Origin: Novosphingobium sp. HII-3
GTDB lineage: Bacteria > Pseudomonadota > Alphaproteobacteria > Sphingomonadales > Sphingomonadaceae
NCBI RefSeq assembly: GCF_002916655.1
Contig: NZ_PPSM01000072.1
Span: 78,886 to 142,885 of the forward strand
Length of the DNA: 64,000 bases
Direction: 5' to 3'
The position numbers were made by a program, and so were the translations under genes. Positions 16,920-24,132 of this stretch are shown one piece after another. Below the pieces are notes generated by a model. That model was not told where the DNA came from. It did not search any database and was given only the letters and a program-made list of their open reading frames with translations. Numbering within the stretch: the stretch's first letter is position 1; each line of letters begins with the position of its first letter.

Positions 16920-16940
16920 CCCCCGCCCAAACGGCGGGGG
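16920..16940 (-). terminator. Intrinsic terminator of the thiolase gene
   Basis: CCCCCGCC (16920-16927) and GGCGGGGG (16933-16940) form a perfect 8-bp stem over a 5-nt loop. On the minus strand it is followed by TTTTCATTT. It lies 22 nt past the thiolase stop. Confidence 0.9.
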
Positions 16941-16962
16941 CAGTCACGATGGGCTTGGGAAG

Positions 16963-18156
16963 TCAGGCAAGTTCCACGGCAATGGCCGTAGCTTCGCCGC
17001 CACCGATGCACAGGCTCGCCACGCCCTTCTTCATGCCCTTTTCCTTCAGAGCGTTGATAAGGGTGACGATGATGCGGGTGCCCGAAGCCCCGATCGGATG
17101 ACCAAGCGCAGTAGCGCCGCCATGGATGTTGATCTTGTCGTGCGGAATGCCAAGGTCGCGCATCGCGAACATGGCGACGCATGCGAATGCCTCATTGACC
17201 TCGAACAGGTCCACGTCGCCGAGATCCCAGCCGACCTTCTTCAAAAGTTTGGTGATGGCGCCGACGGGTGCCGTGGTGAACTTCGAAGGCTCCTGTGCAT
17301 GGGCCTCGACGCCGACGATCGCTGCGACGGGTGAAAGACCCTTGTCTTCGGCCACGCTCTTGCGCGTCAGAACCACGGCTGCAGCGCCGTCCGAGATGGA
17401 GCTTGAACTGGCGGCGGTGATGGTGCCTTCCTTGGCGAACGCGGCCCGCAGGGTGCGGATCTTGTCCGGGTTGCCCTTGCCGGGCTGCTCGTCAGTGTCG
17501 ACGACAAGTTCGCCCTTGCGGGTTTTAACGGTGACCGGAACGATCTCATCCCTGAAGGCGCCGGACGTGATGGCTTCCTGCGCACGCCGAAGCGATTCAA
17601 TCGAATAATCGTCCTGGTGTTCGCGGGTGAGCTGGTACTCATCCGCCGTTACCTGCGCGAAAGAGCCCATCGATCCGCCTTCGTAGGCATCTTCCAGGCC
17701 ATCGAGGAACATGTGGTCGTAGATGGTGTCATGTCCGGCACGGGCACCGGAGCGATGCTTCTTCGACAGGTATGGCGCATTGGTCATCGACTCCATGCCA
17801 CCGGCCACAACGAAATCGAGCGAGCCCGCCGCCAGTGCCTCTGCGCCCATGATGACGGTCTGCATGCCTGAACCGCAGACCTTGTTGACCGTGGTGGCCT
17901 GCACGGACTTGGGCAGACCGGCCTTGATGGCAACCTGGCGCGCGGGAGCCTGGCCCAGTCCTGCCGGGAGCACGCAGCCCATGTAGATACGCTCGATGTC
18001 TTCGCCTGCCACGCCGGCACGCTCGACCGCCGCCTTCACTGCGGTCGCGCCGAGGTCCGTGGCGGAGACATCGGCAAGAGCACCTTGAAGACCGCCCATG
18101 GGCGTGCGCGCATAAGAGAGGATGACGATCGGATCTGACGCGGAGAGCTGGGCCAT
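16963..18156 (-). CDS. Acetyl-CoA acetyltransferase (thiolase II)
   Basis: 397 aa from ATG 18156, preceded by AAAGG; an in-frame TTG at 18171 is unlikely. Biosynthetic/degradative thiolase motifs are complete: NKVCGSGMQT with acyl-accepting Cys94, VAGGMESMTNAP, GGATALGHPIGASGTR with catalytic His, and SLCIGGGEA with the second catalytic Cys. It condenses two acetyl-CoA to acetoacetyl-CoA or the reverse (PhaA/AtoB type); no phaB or phaC lies nearby to decide. Monocistronic, with its own terminator. Confidence 0.93.
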   Translation of the reverse strand: MAQLSASDPIVILSYARTPMGGLQGALADVSATDLGATAVKAAVERAGVAGEDIERIYMGCVLPAGLGQAPARQVAIKAGLPKSVQATTVNKVCGSGMQTVIMGAEALAAGSLDFVVAGGMESMTNAPYLSKKHRSGARAGHDTIYDHMFLDGLEDAYEGGSMGSFAQVTADEYQLTREHQDDYSIESLRRAQEAITSGAFRDEIVPVTVKTRKGELVVDTDEQPGKGNPDKIRTLRAAFAKEGTITAASSSSISDGAAAVVLTRKSVAEDKGLSPVAAIVGVEAHAQEPSKFTTAPVGAITKLLKKVGWDLGDVDLFEVNEAFACVAMFAMRDLGIPHDKINIHGGATALGHPIGASGTRIIVTLINALKEKGMKKGVASLCIGGGEATAIAVELA

Positions 18157-18547
18157 TTGCGTGCCTTTCAAACTTTTCGACTATGATTGCTTCGTCGAAT
18201 AATGTTGCGCTGCATCAATTGCAATGAGGCGACCGTGTGCGAGACCTCGGTATCGCCCGGCCGGATCACGTGAGCCCGTACGCTCGCTAGCCGCGACTTA
18301 TTTACAAAAGGCGCTTGCGGAATTCGAACGAAAGATTGCACGGCCCGACAGATTGCCCCGGATGATCACGGAAACGGCAGCATTGCACGGACTTAGCTGC
18401 TGCGCTGCAACGCAGGTGGTCGGATTAATGCTCCGCTACACCTTGCGACGAGCGGTTTGTGGGCCTAAGAGCGCCTCAACTTGACGGACTCCCATGACCT
18501 TTACGAGTCCGCCGACGTCGCATCCGCGGTAAGAAGGCAAGAGACCA
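18157..18547. promoter_or_regulatory. 391-bp gene-free region: promoters and structured leader of the nuo operon
   Basis: No convincing ORF or tRNA. The region must contain the divergent promoters for the thiolase and nuo genes. Near the nuo side there are three possible stem-loops: 18400-18415 (CTGCG/CGCAG, 6-nt loop), 18415-18442 (GGTG/CACC and CGGA/TCCG), and 18485-18511 (CGGACTC/GAGTCCG, 13-nt loop, perfect 7 bp). The last ends 36 nt before the nuoA start. They suggest a folded 5' leader, but no known riboswitch is recognised. I could not place -35/-10 boxes with confidence. Confidence 0.45.
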
Positions 18548-18922
18548 TTGACCGATCTGTCGCAATACCTGCCGATCCTCATCTTCCTGGTGATCGCGCT
18601 GGGCCTTTCTTCGGTGATCGTGTTCCTGCCGCTGGGCGTCGCCCGGCTGACAGGCACGCACCAGCCCAACGCCGACAAGAACAGTGAATATGAGTGCGGC
18701 TTCCCCGCGTTCGAGGATCCCCGCAGCCAGTTCGACGTGCGCTTCTACCTGGTGGCGATCCTCTTCATCATCTTCGACCTGGAAGCCGCGTTTCTGTTTC
18801 CCTGGGCCGTTTCGCTCGACATGACCGGCTGGGCCGGCTGGCTGACGATGATGGTGTTCCTCGGCGAACTGACCATCGGCCTCGCCTATGCATGGAAGAA
18901 GGGAGCTCTGGACTGGGAATGA
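18548..18922 (+). CDS. nuoA: NADH-quinone oxidoreductase subunit A
   Basis: 124 aa, three transmembrane helices. The start is a TTG at 18548 with AAGAAGG upstream; no in-frame ATG gives a sensible N-terminus. Conserved loop motif KNSEYECGFPAFEDPRSQFD followed by VRFYLVAILFIIFDLEAAFL, with the membrane Glu/Asp residues typical of NuoA. First gene of the complex I operon; its TGA overlaps the nuoB ATG (ATGA). Confidence 0.95.
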   Translation: MTDLSQYLPILIFLVIALGLSSVIVFLPLGVARLTGTHQPNADKNSEYECGFPAFEDPRSQFDVRFYLVAILFIIFDLEAAFLFPWAVSLDMTGWAGWLTMMVFLGELTIGLAYAWKKGALDWE

Positions 18923-19476
18923 GCACGCTCGTTAACTCAGCAGGCCAGCCTCTGGCAGCCGGTGGCGCGATCACGCCGCCGGACCAGTCGTTTTTCAAGG
19001 ACCTCAACCAGGAAGTGTCCGACAAGGGTTTCCTGGTCACATCAACGGAAGAGCTGTTCCAGTGGGCCCGCACGGGTTCGCTGTGGTGGATGACCTTCGG
19101 CCTCGCGTGCTGCGCGGTCGAGATGATCCACGTCAATATGCCTCGCTATGACATGGAGCGCTTTGGCGCCGCCCCGCGCGCTTCGCCGCGCCAGTCGGAC
19201 GTCATGATCGTTGCCGGCACGCTGTGCAACAAGATGGCGCCTGCGTTGCGCAAGGTCTACGACCAGATGTCCGAGCCCAAGTATGTCATTTCGATGGGAA
19301 GCTGCGCCAACGGCGGCGGCTACTATCACTACAGCTACTCGGTGGTGCGCGGCTGTGACCGTATCGTACCAGTGGACATCTACGTACCCGGCTGCCCGCC
19401 GAGTGCCGAAGCGCTGCTCTATGGCGTGATGCAGCTTCAGCGGAAGATCCGCCGCGTGGGCACTGTCGAGAGGTAA
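18919..19476 (+). CDS. nuoB: NADH-quinone oxidoreductase subunit B
   Basis: 185 aa from ATG 18919 (4-bp overlap with nuoA). It holds the N2 [4Fe-4S] cluster ligands: the adjacent cysteines in FGLACCAVEM, Cys in SMGSCANGG and Cys in YVPGCPPSAEAL. This is the peripheral-arm subunit that passes electrons to quinone, next to NuoD. The N-terminal ~35 residues are variable and Pro/Gly-rich. Confidence 0.97.
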   Translation: MSTLVNSAGQPLAAGGAITPPDQSFFKDLNQEVSDKGFLVTSTEELFQWARTGSLWWMTFGLACCAVEMIHVNMPRYDMERFGAAPRASPRQSDVMIVAGTLCNKMAPALRKVYDQMSEPKYVISMGSCANGGGYYHYSYSVVRGCDRIVPVDIYVPGCPPSAEALLYGVMQLQRKIRRVGTVER

Positions 19477-19483
19477 GGACCAG

Positions 19484-20377
19484 ATGCCCGTTTTGCATTC
19501 CGCGCCGAAGATCAGCTCGAACGTGGGCGTGCTGGATACGCTCGCAGCCGCGCTGGGCTCGAAGGTTGTCGCCTCGAAGGAGGAGCACGGCGAAATCGTG
19601 CTCACCGTCGCGCGCGACGAGATCGAGGAAGCGTTGCGCATCCTTCGTGACGATCACCAGTACCAGCAGTTGATGGAAATCGCCGGGGTTGACTACCCGT
19701 CGCGGCCTGAGCGTTTCGAAGTCGTCTACATGCTGCTGTCCGTGACGAAGAACCATCGTTTGCTCGTCAAGGTGGCCGCCAGCGAAACCACGCCTGTTCC
19801 CACGGTCACGACCCTGTGGCCCAATGCCGGGTGGTTGGAGCGTGAAGTTTTCGATCTGTACGGCGTCATCTTCGCCGGCAACCCGGACCTTCGCCGTATC
19901 CTCACCGACTACGGCTTTGAAGGGCATCCCTTCCGCAAGGACTTCCCGCTCACCGGGTACACCGAACTGCGGTACTCGGAAGAGGACAAGCGGGTCGTTT
20001 ACGAACCGGTCCGCCTCTCGCAGGATCTGCGTAGCTTCGACTTCATGAGCCCGTGGGAAGGTGCGGATTACGTGCTCCCCGGCGACGAGAAGGCGGCGGA
20101 AGCCGCAACGCCTCCGCCCGTCGTCGAAAAGAAGGTGACGGACACAAAGGCTGACACCGGTGCGGGTGAAAAGGCCAATGACAAGGCGGCCGAGAAGGTG
20201 GCGCCTGCCGCATCGACCGGAACTGTCGCCGGCGAAGGGCAGGGCGATCCCGCACCGGTCACCACCGGCAAAAACGAGCCAGGGGCTCCGGATCCGACCG
20301 GCAGCCGTCCCGATCGTGGCGCCACCGGCGGCGCAGCCGCCAAGGAAGGCACCGGCCCGGCGCCGGAGGGAAGCTGA
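19484..20377 (+). CDS. nuoC: NADH-quinone oxidoreductase subunit C with long Ala/Pro/Lys tail
   Basis: 297 aa; ordinary NuoC is about 200 aa. The core carries YQQLMEIAGVDYPSRPERFE, TTLWPNAGWLEREVFDLYGV, the family signature GHPFRKDFPLTGY and FDFMSPWEG. After about residue 198 comes a roughly 100-residue low-complexity tail rich in Ala, Pro, Glu, Lys, Gly and Thr, probably disordered. The core frames the quinone-module with NuoB and NuoD. The 7-nt gap after nuoB and 2-nt gap before nuoD show tight coupling. Confidence 0.95.
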   Translation: MPVLHSAPKISSNVGVLDTLAAALGSKVVASKEEHGEIVLTVARDEIEEALRILRDDHQYQQLMEIAGVDYPSRPERFEVVYMLLSVTKNHRLLVKVAASETTPVPTVTTLWPNAGWLEREVFDLYGVIFAGNPDLRRILTDYGFEGHPFRKDFPLTGYTELRYSEEDKRVVYEPVRLSQDLRSFDFMSPWEGADYVLPGDEKAAEAATPPPVVEKKVTDTKADTGAGEKANDKAAEKVAPAASTGTVAGEGQGDPAPVTTGKNEPGAPDPTGSRPDRGATGGAAAKEGTGPAPEGS

Positions 20378-20379
20378 AG

Positions 20380-21591
20380 ATGAGCATGCAGCTTGAACAG
20401 TCGCCCACTACCGGCGACGAGGTCATCACCAACTACACCATCAACTTCGGCCCCCAGCACCCGGCTGCGCACGGCGTGCTGCGCATGGTCATGGAGCTTG
20501 ACGGCGAAATCATCGAGCGGATCGATCCGCATGTCGGGCTGCTTCACCGCGGCACCGAAAAGCTGATCGAGCACAAGACCTATCTCCAGGCGTTGCCGTA
20601 CTTTGACCGCCTCGACTACTGCTCGCCGATGGCGATGGAGCATTCCTACGTTCTGGCGGTCGAGAAGCTGCTGAACCTGGAGGTTCCGCTGCGTGCGCAG
20701 TATCTGCGCGTGCTCTTCGCGGAGCTGACGCGGATCAAGAACCACATGCTCAACATGGGTTCACACGTCATGGACGTGGGCGCTATGACGCCGAACCTGT
20801 GGCTGTTCGAACTGCGCGAAGACTGCATGAACTTCTACGAGCGTGCTTCGGGTGCGCGCATGCACGCAGCGTGGTTCCGGCCGGGCGGCGTCCACCAGGA
20901 CGTGTCGCTGAAGCTGCTTGCCGACATCGGCGACTGGCTGGACACGCGGCTTCCGCGGCTGTTCGAAGACGCGATGAGCCTTGTGGTCGACAACCGCATC
21001 TTCAAGCAGCGCAACGTCGACATCGCCAAGGTATCCAAGCAGGATGCGCTGGCATGGGGCTTCTCCGGCCCCATGATCCGCGCGGCAGGCATTCCTTGGG
21101 ATCTCCGCAAGGCACAGCCCTACGACGTTTACGATCGCATGGACTTCGAGATCCCGGTCGGCACGAACTCGGACTGCTATGACCGGTTCATGGTTCGCGT
21201 CGAGGAAGTGCGCCAGTCGGCCCGGATCATGAAGCAGTGTCTGGCGGAAATGCCGGAAGGGCCGGTCGCTTCTACGGATCGCAAGGTCGTGCCGCCAAAG
21301 CGCGCCGAGATGAAGAGCTCGATGGAATCGCTGATCCATCATTTCAAGCTCTACACCGAAGGCTTCCATGTTCCCGCAGGCGAAGTCTACGTGGCGACGG
21401 AAAGCCCCAAGGGTGAATTCGGGGTCTATCTGGTGTCGGACGGGTCGAACAAACCGTATCGCTGCAAGATCCGACCCACAGCGTTCAGCCACCTTCAGGC
21501 CATGGACTTCATGTCGAAGGGACACATGCTTCCGGACGCTACCGCGATTCTGGGCGCCATCGACGTCGTGTTCGGGGAGTGCGACCGGTGA
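20380..21591 (+). CDS. nuoD: NADH-quinone oxidoreductase subunit D
   Basis: 403 aa. The 49-kDa subunit, related to the large subunit of NiFe hydrogenases. Motifs: NFGPQHPAAHGVLRM, HVGLLHRGTEKLIE, TYLQALPYFDRLDY (quinone-site His and Tyr), and the C-terminal GAIDVVFGECDR. Together with NuoB it forms the quinone-binding pocket. Its stop overlaps the GTG of the next small gene. Confidence 0.97.
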   Translation: MSMQLEQSPTTGDEVITNYTINFGPQHPAAHGVLRMVMELDGEIIERIDPHVGLLHRGTEKLIEHKTYLQALPYFDRLDYCSPMAMEHSYVLAVEKLLNLEVPLRAQYLRVLFAELTRIKNHMLNMGSHVMDVGAMTPNLWLFELREDCMNFYERASGARMHAAWFRPGGVHQDVSLKLLADIGDWLDTRLPRLFEDAMSLVVDNRIFKQRNVDIAKVSKQDALAWGFSGPMIRAAGIPWDLRKAQPYDVYDRMDFEIPVGTNSDCYDRFMVRVEEVRQSARIMKQCLAEMPEGPVASTDRKVVPPKRAEMKSSMESLIHHFKLYTEGFHVPAGEVYVATESPKGEFGVYLVSDGSNKPYRCKIRPTAFSHLQAMDFMSKGHMLPDATAILGAIDVVFGECDR

Positions 21592-21938
21592 GCAACCTTG
21601 ACACGGCGAAGGCCATGATCGCGGCGTATAATGCCCAGGACGCCGATCTCTACGTCTCGTACATGACGGACGACGCCTGCGAGGCCAGCTATCGCGGCGC
21701 CATTGTTCGCGAAGGCCGGGAAGGAACCCGATCCGGACTGGCGGCTGCGTTCCAGCGCTGGCCGCAGAACAGCGCCGAGATCATCACCGCCGAGGAGATC
21801 GGTGCCTACGTGCTCATGCGCGAACATGTGACGCGCGGCCCCGCGACCGACGGTTCGGAGCTGGTTGAGCCGTTCGACGTAGTGGCCGTCTACAGCTTCG
21901 AAGGCGACAAATGTTCGCGCGTCGAATTCATCCGTTGA
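21588..21938 (+). CDS. Small SnoaL/NTF2-like protein inside the nuo operon
   Basis: 116 aa from GTG 21588, which overlaps the nuoD stop (GTGA). The sequence has the NTF2/SnoaL-like layout: an N-terminal helix (DTAKAMIAAYNAQDADLYVS), a YMTDDACEASYRGAIVREGR strand-turn region, and an alternating C-terminal sheet ending CSRVEFIR. No catalytic residues can be assigned. Not part of the 14 core complex I subunits; its position between nuoD and nuoE implies cotranscription. Could bind a small ligand or be an accessory or assembly factor (inference). Confidence 0.75.
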   Translation: MSNLDTAKAMIAAYNAQDADLYVSYMTDDACEASYRGAIVREGREGTRSGLAAAFQRWPQNSAEIITAEEIGAYVLMREHVTRGPATDGSELVEPFDVVAVYSFEGDKCSRVEFIR

Positions 21939-21957
21939 GCGGGAAGGGGCGGGACCT

Positions 21958-22161
21958 ATGACGAAGTTCAACACGGTCGAGATGATCCGGATCTGGGCAA
22001 CGCTGACGGGGCTCTTCCTCGTCACGTTGTATTTCGCGGTTCTCTGGCTCGGGATCGTGCCCTCGCCGATGATCGCGATGCTCGCGACGGCCATCGGCGG
22101 CTTCGAGATTTTCTTTTTCGGCCAGGACCAGTGGCTGAAGCGCAGAGGTAAGCATGGCTGA
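21958..22161 (+). CDS. Small membrane protein inside the nuo operon
   Basis: 67 aa from ATG 21958. Two hydrophobic segments are visible (about residues 11-32 and 36-54), then a basic tail (QWLKRRGKHG). GGAAGGGGCGGGACCT precedes the ATG. Its last 8 bases overlap the nuoE start, so it is translationally coupled to nuoE. No family recognised. It may be a supernumerary membrane subunit or assembly protein of complex I (inference only). Confidence 0.7.
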   Translation: MTKFNTVEMIRIWATLTGLFLVTLYFAVLWLGIVPSPMIAMLATAIGGFEIFFFGQDQWLKRRGKHG

Positions 22162-22822
22162 CCGCTATATCGAACCCGATACGCCCGAATTAAGGGCGCG
22201 TTGGGGTAACTTCGCCTGGACTGAGGCGAACGCCGCGAAGGCGAAGGAAATCATCGCGCGCTACCCCGAAGGGCGCCAGCGCTCGGCAGTGATGCCTTTG
22301 CTTGACCTCGCCCAGCGGCAGGTCGGCGCCGAAGAGAACACGCAGGGCTGGCTGCCCATCCCCGTGATGGAATATGTCGCGGCTCAGCTCGACATGCCCA
22401 TTATCCGCGTCGTCGAAGTGGCGACGTTCTACACGATGTACAACATTGCGCCCATCGGACGCTTCCACGTCCAGGTCTGCGGCACGACGCCGTGCATGCT
22501 TCGTGGCTCGGACGACCTCATCGATGCGTGCCGGGCGCGTGGAATGAAGAAGGGCGCGACCACGGCCGACGGCATCTGGTCGTTCACTGAAGTCGAGTGC
22601 ATGGGCAACTGTGCTTCGGCTCCGATGGTCCAGATCAACGACGACAATTACGAGGACCTGACACCCGACCGCCTCGATGCGGTGCTCGAGGCACTGCTGC
22701 GCGGCGAGACGCCCAAGGCAGGAACGCAGGATCCGGCTCGCCACACGGTCGAACCGGTCGGTGAGCCAACGAGCCTTGTAGCCATGAGGACCGAAAACCA
22801 TGACTATCGGAGCGAGTGGTAA
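22154..22822 (+). CDS. nuoE: NADH-quinone oxidoreductase subunit E
   Basis: 222 aa. The 24-kDa [2Fe-2S] subunit: cluster ligands are in VCGTTPCML (C-x4-C) and ECMGNCASAP (C-x3-C). VATFYTMYNIAPIGRFHVQV is the family-typical central segment. The C-terminal ~45 residues after LEALLRGETP are longer than in E. coli NuoE, as in other alphaproteobacteria. The TAA stop shares a base with the nuoF ATG at 22822. Confidence 0.96.
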   Translation: MADRYIEPDTPELRARWGNFAWTEANAAKAKEIIARYPEGRQRSAVMPLLDLAQRQVGAEENTQGWLPIPVMEYVAAQLDMPIIRVVEVATFYTMYNIAPIGRFHVQVCGTTPCMLRGSDDLIDACRARGMKKGATTADGIWSFTEVECMGNCASAPMVQINDDNYEDLTPDRLDAVLEALLRGETPKAGTQDPARHTVEPVGEPTSLVAMRTENHDYRSEW

Positions 22823-24132
22823 TGGCTCTCCTCGATAAAGACCGCATCTTCACCAATGTTTACGGCTTCCAGCCGTGGAACCTGAAGGAAGCGCAGGCGC
22901 GCGGAGCCTGGGACAACACCAAGGATCTGATCGCGCGCGGACGCGACGCCATCATCGACGAGATGAAGGCCTCGGGTCTGCGGGGCCGTGGCGGTGCGGG
23001 CTTCCCCACCGGGATGAAGTGGTCCTTCATGCCCAAGCAGCCGCCGCTCGATCAGAACGGCAATCCAAAGCCCAGCTTCCTCGTGATCAACGCCGACGAA
23101 TCCGAGCCGGGTTCGTGCAAAGACCGCGAGATCATGCGCCACGACCCGCACCTTCTGTTCGAAGGCGCGCTGGTGGCCGGTTTCGCGATGGGTGCGCGCG
23201 CGGCCTACATTTACATCCGCGGCGAATACATCCGTGAGGCCGAAGTGCTCTTCGCGGCACGTGAGGAAGCCTATGCGGCGGGGCTGCTTGGCAGGAACGC
23301 CGCCGGTTCGGGCTACGACTTCGACGTCTTCGTGCACCGCGGTGCGGGAGCCTACATCTGCGGTGAAGAAACCGCGATGATCGAGAGCCTTGAAGGGAAG
23401 AAGGGTCAACCCCGCCTGAAGCCGCCGTTCCCGGCCGGGGCAGGTCTTTACGGCTGTCCAACCACGGTGAACAACGTGGAATCGATCGCGGTCGCCCCTA
23501 CGATCCTGCGGCGCGGCGCGTCGTGGTTCTCTTCGTTTGGTCGCGAGAACAACAAAGGCACCAAACTCTTCCAAATCAGCGGGCACGTGAATCGTCCCTG
23601 CGTGGTCGAGGAAGAGATGTCGATCCCGTTCAGCGAACTGATCGAGCGTCACTGCGGCGGCATTCGCGGCGGCAAGGACAACCTGCTGGCGGTCATTCCT
23701 GGCGGTTCGTCGGTTCCGCTGGTCCCGGCCGCCGACATCTGGGACGCGCCGATGGACTTCGACGGTCTGAAAGCGGTCGGTTCGGGCCTCGGCACCGCTG
23801 CCGTTATCGTCATGGACAAATCCACGGATATCGTCCGCGCCATCAGCCGTATTTCGTACTTCTACAAGCATGAGAGCTGCGGCCAGTGCACTCCGTGCCG
23901 GGAAGGCACCGGCTGGATGTGGCGCGTGATGGAACGCCTGCGCACCGGCGATGCCCATGTCGAGGAGATCGACATGCTGCAGCAGGTCACCAAGCAGGTC
24001 GAAGGCCATACGATCTGCGCACTCGGCGATGCCGCCGCGTGGCCGATCCAGGGCCTCATCCGCCACTTCCGTCCCGAGATCGAGCGCCGCATCGAAGAGC
24101 GGCACGGATCTCTGCAACAGGCAGCTGAATAA
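22822..24132 (+). CDS. nuoF: NADH-quinone oxidoreductase subunit F (NADH/FMN-binding)
   Basis: 436 aa from ATG 22822; an in-frame GTG at 22816 is the alternative, but the ATG has GGAGCGAG upstream. NADH/FMN site: GLRGRGGAGFPTGMKW and the acidic INADESEPGSCKDRE. The N3 [4Fe-4S] ligands lie in ESCGQCTPCREG (C-x2-C-x2-C) with a later Cys in HTICALGD. It accepts hydride from NADH and passes electrons onward. Stop codon overlaps nuoG ATG by one base. Confidence 0.97.
   Translation: MALLDKDRIFTNVYGFQPWNLKEAQARGAWDNTKDLIARGRDAIIDEMKASGLRGRGGAGFPTGMKWSFMPKQPPLDQNGNPKPSFLVINADESEPGSCKDREIMRHDPHLLFEGALVAGFAMGARAAYIYIRGEYIREAEVLFAAREEAYAAGLLGRNAAGSGYDFDVFVHRGAGAYICGEETAMIESLEGKKGQPRLKPPFPAGAGLYGCPTTVNNVESIAVAPTILRRGASWFSSFGRENNKGTKLFQISGHVNRPCVVEEEMSIPFSELIERHCGGIRGGKDNLLAVIPGGSSVPLVPAADIWDAPMDFDGLKAVGSGLGTAAVIVMDKSTDIVRAISRISYFYKHESCGQCTPCREGTGWMWRVMERLRTGDAHVEEIDMLQQVTKQVEGHTICALGDAAAWPIQGLIRHFRPEIERRIEERHGSLQQAAE

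Noticed and set aside
18395..18445. tRNA-like fragment on the minus strand before nuoA
   Set aside because: GTAGCGGAGC resembles a D-arm start, but there is no TTCGA T-loop, the acceptor stem does not pair, and the would-be anticodon loop is 6 nt.
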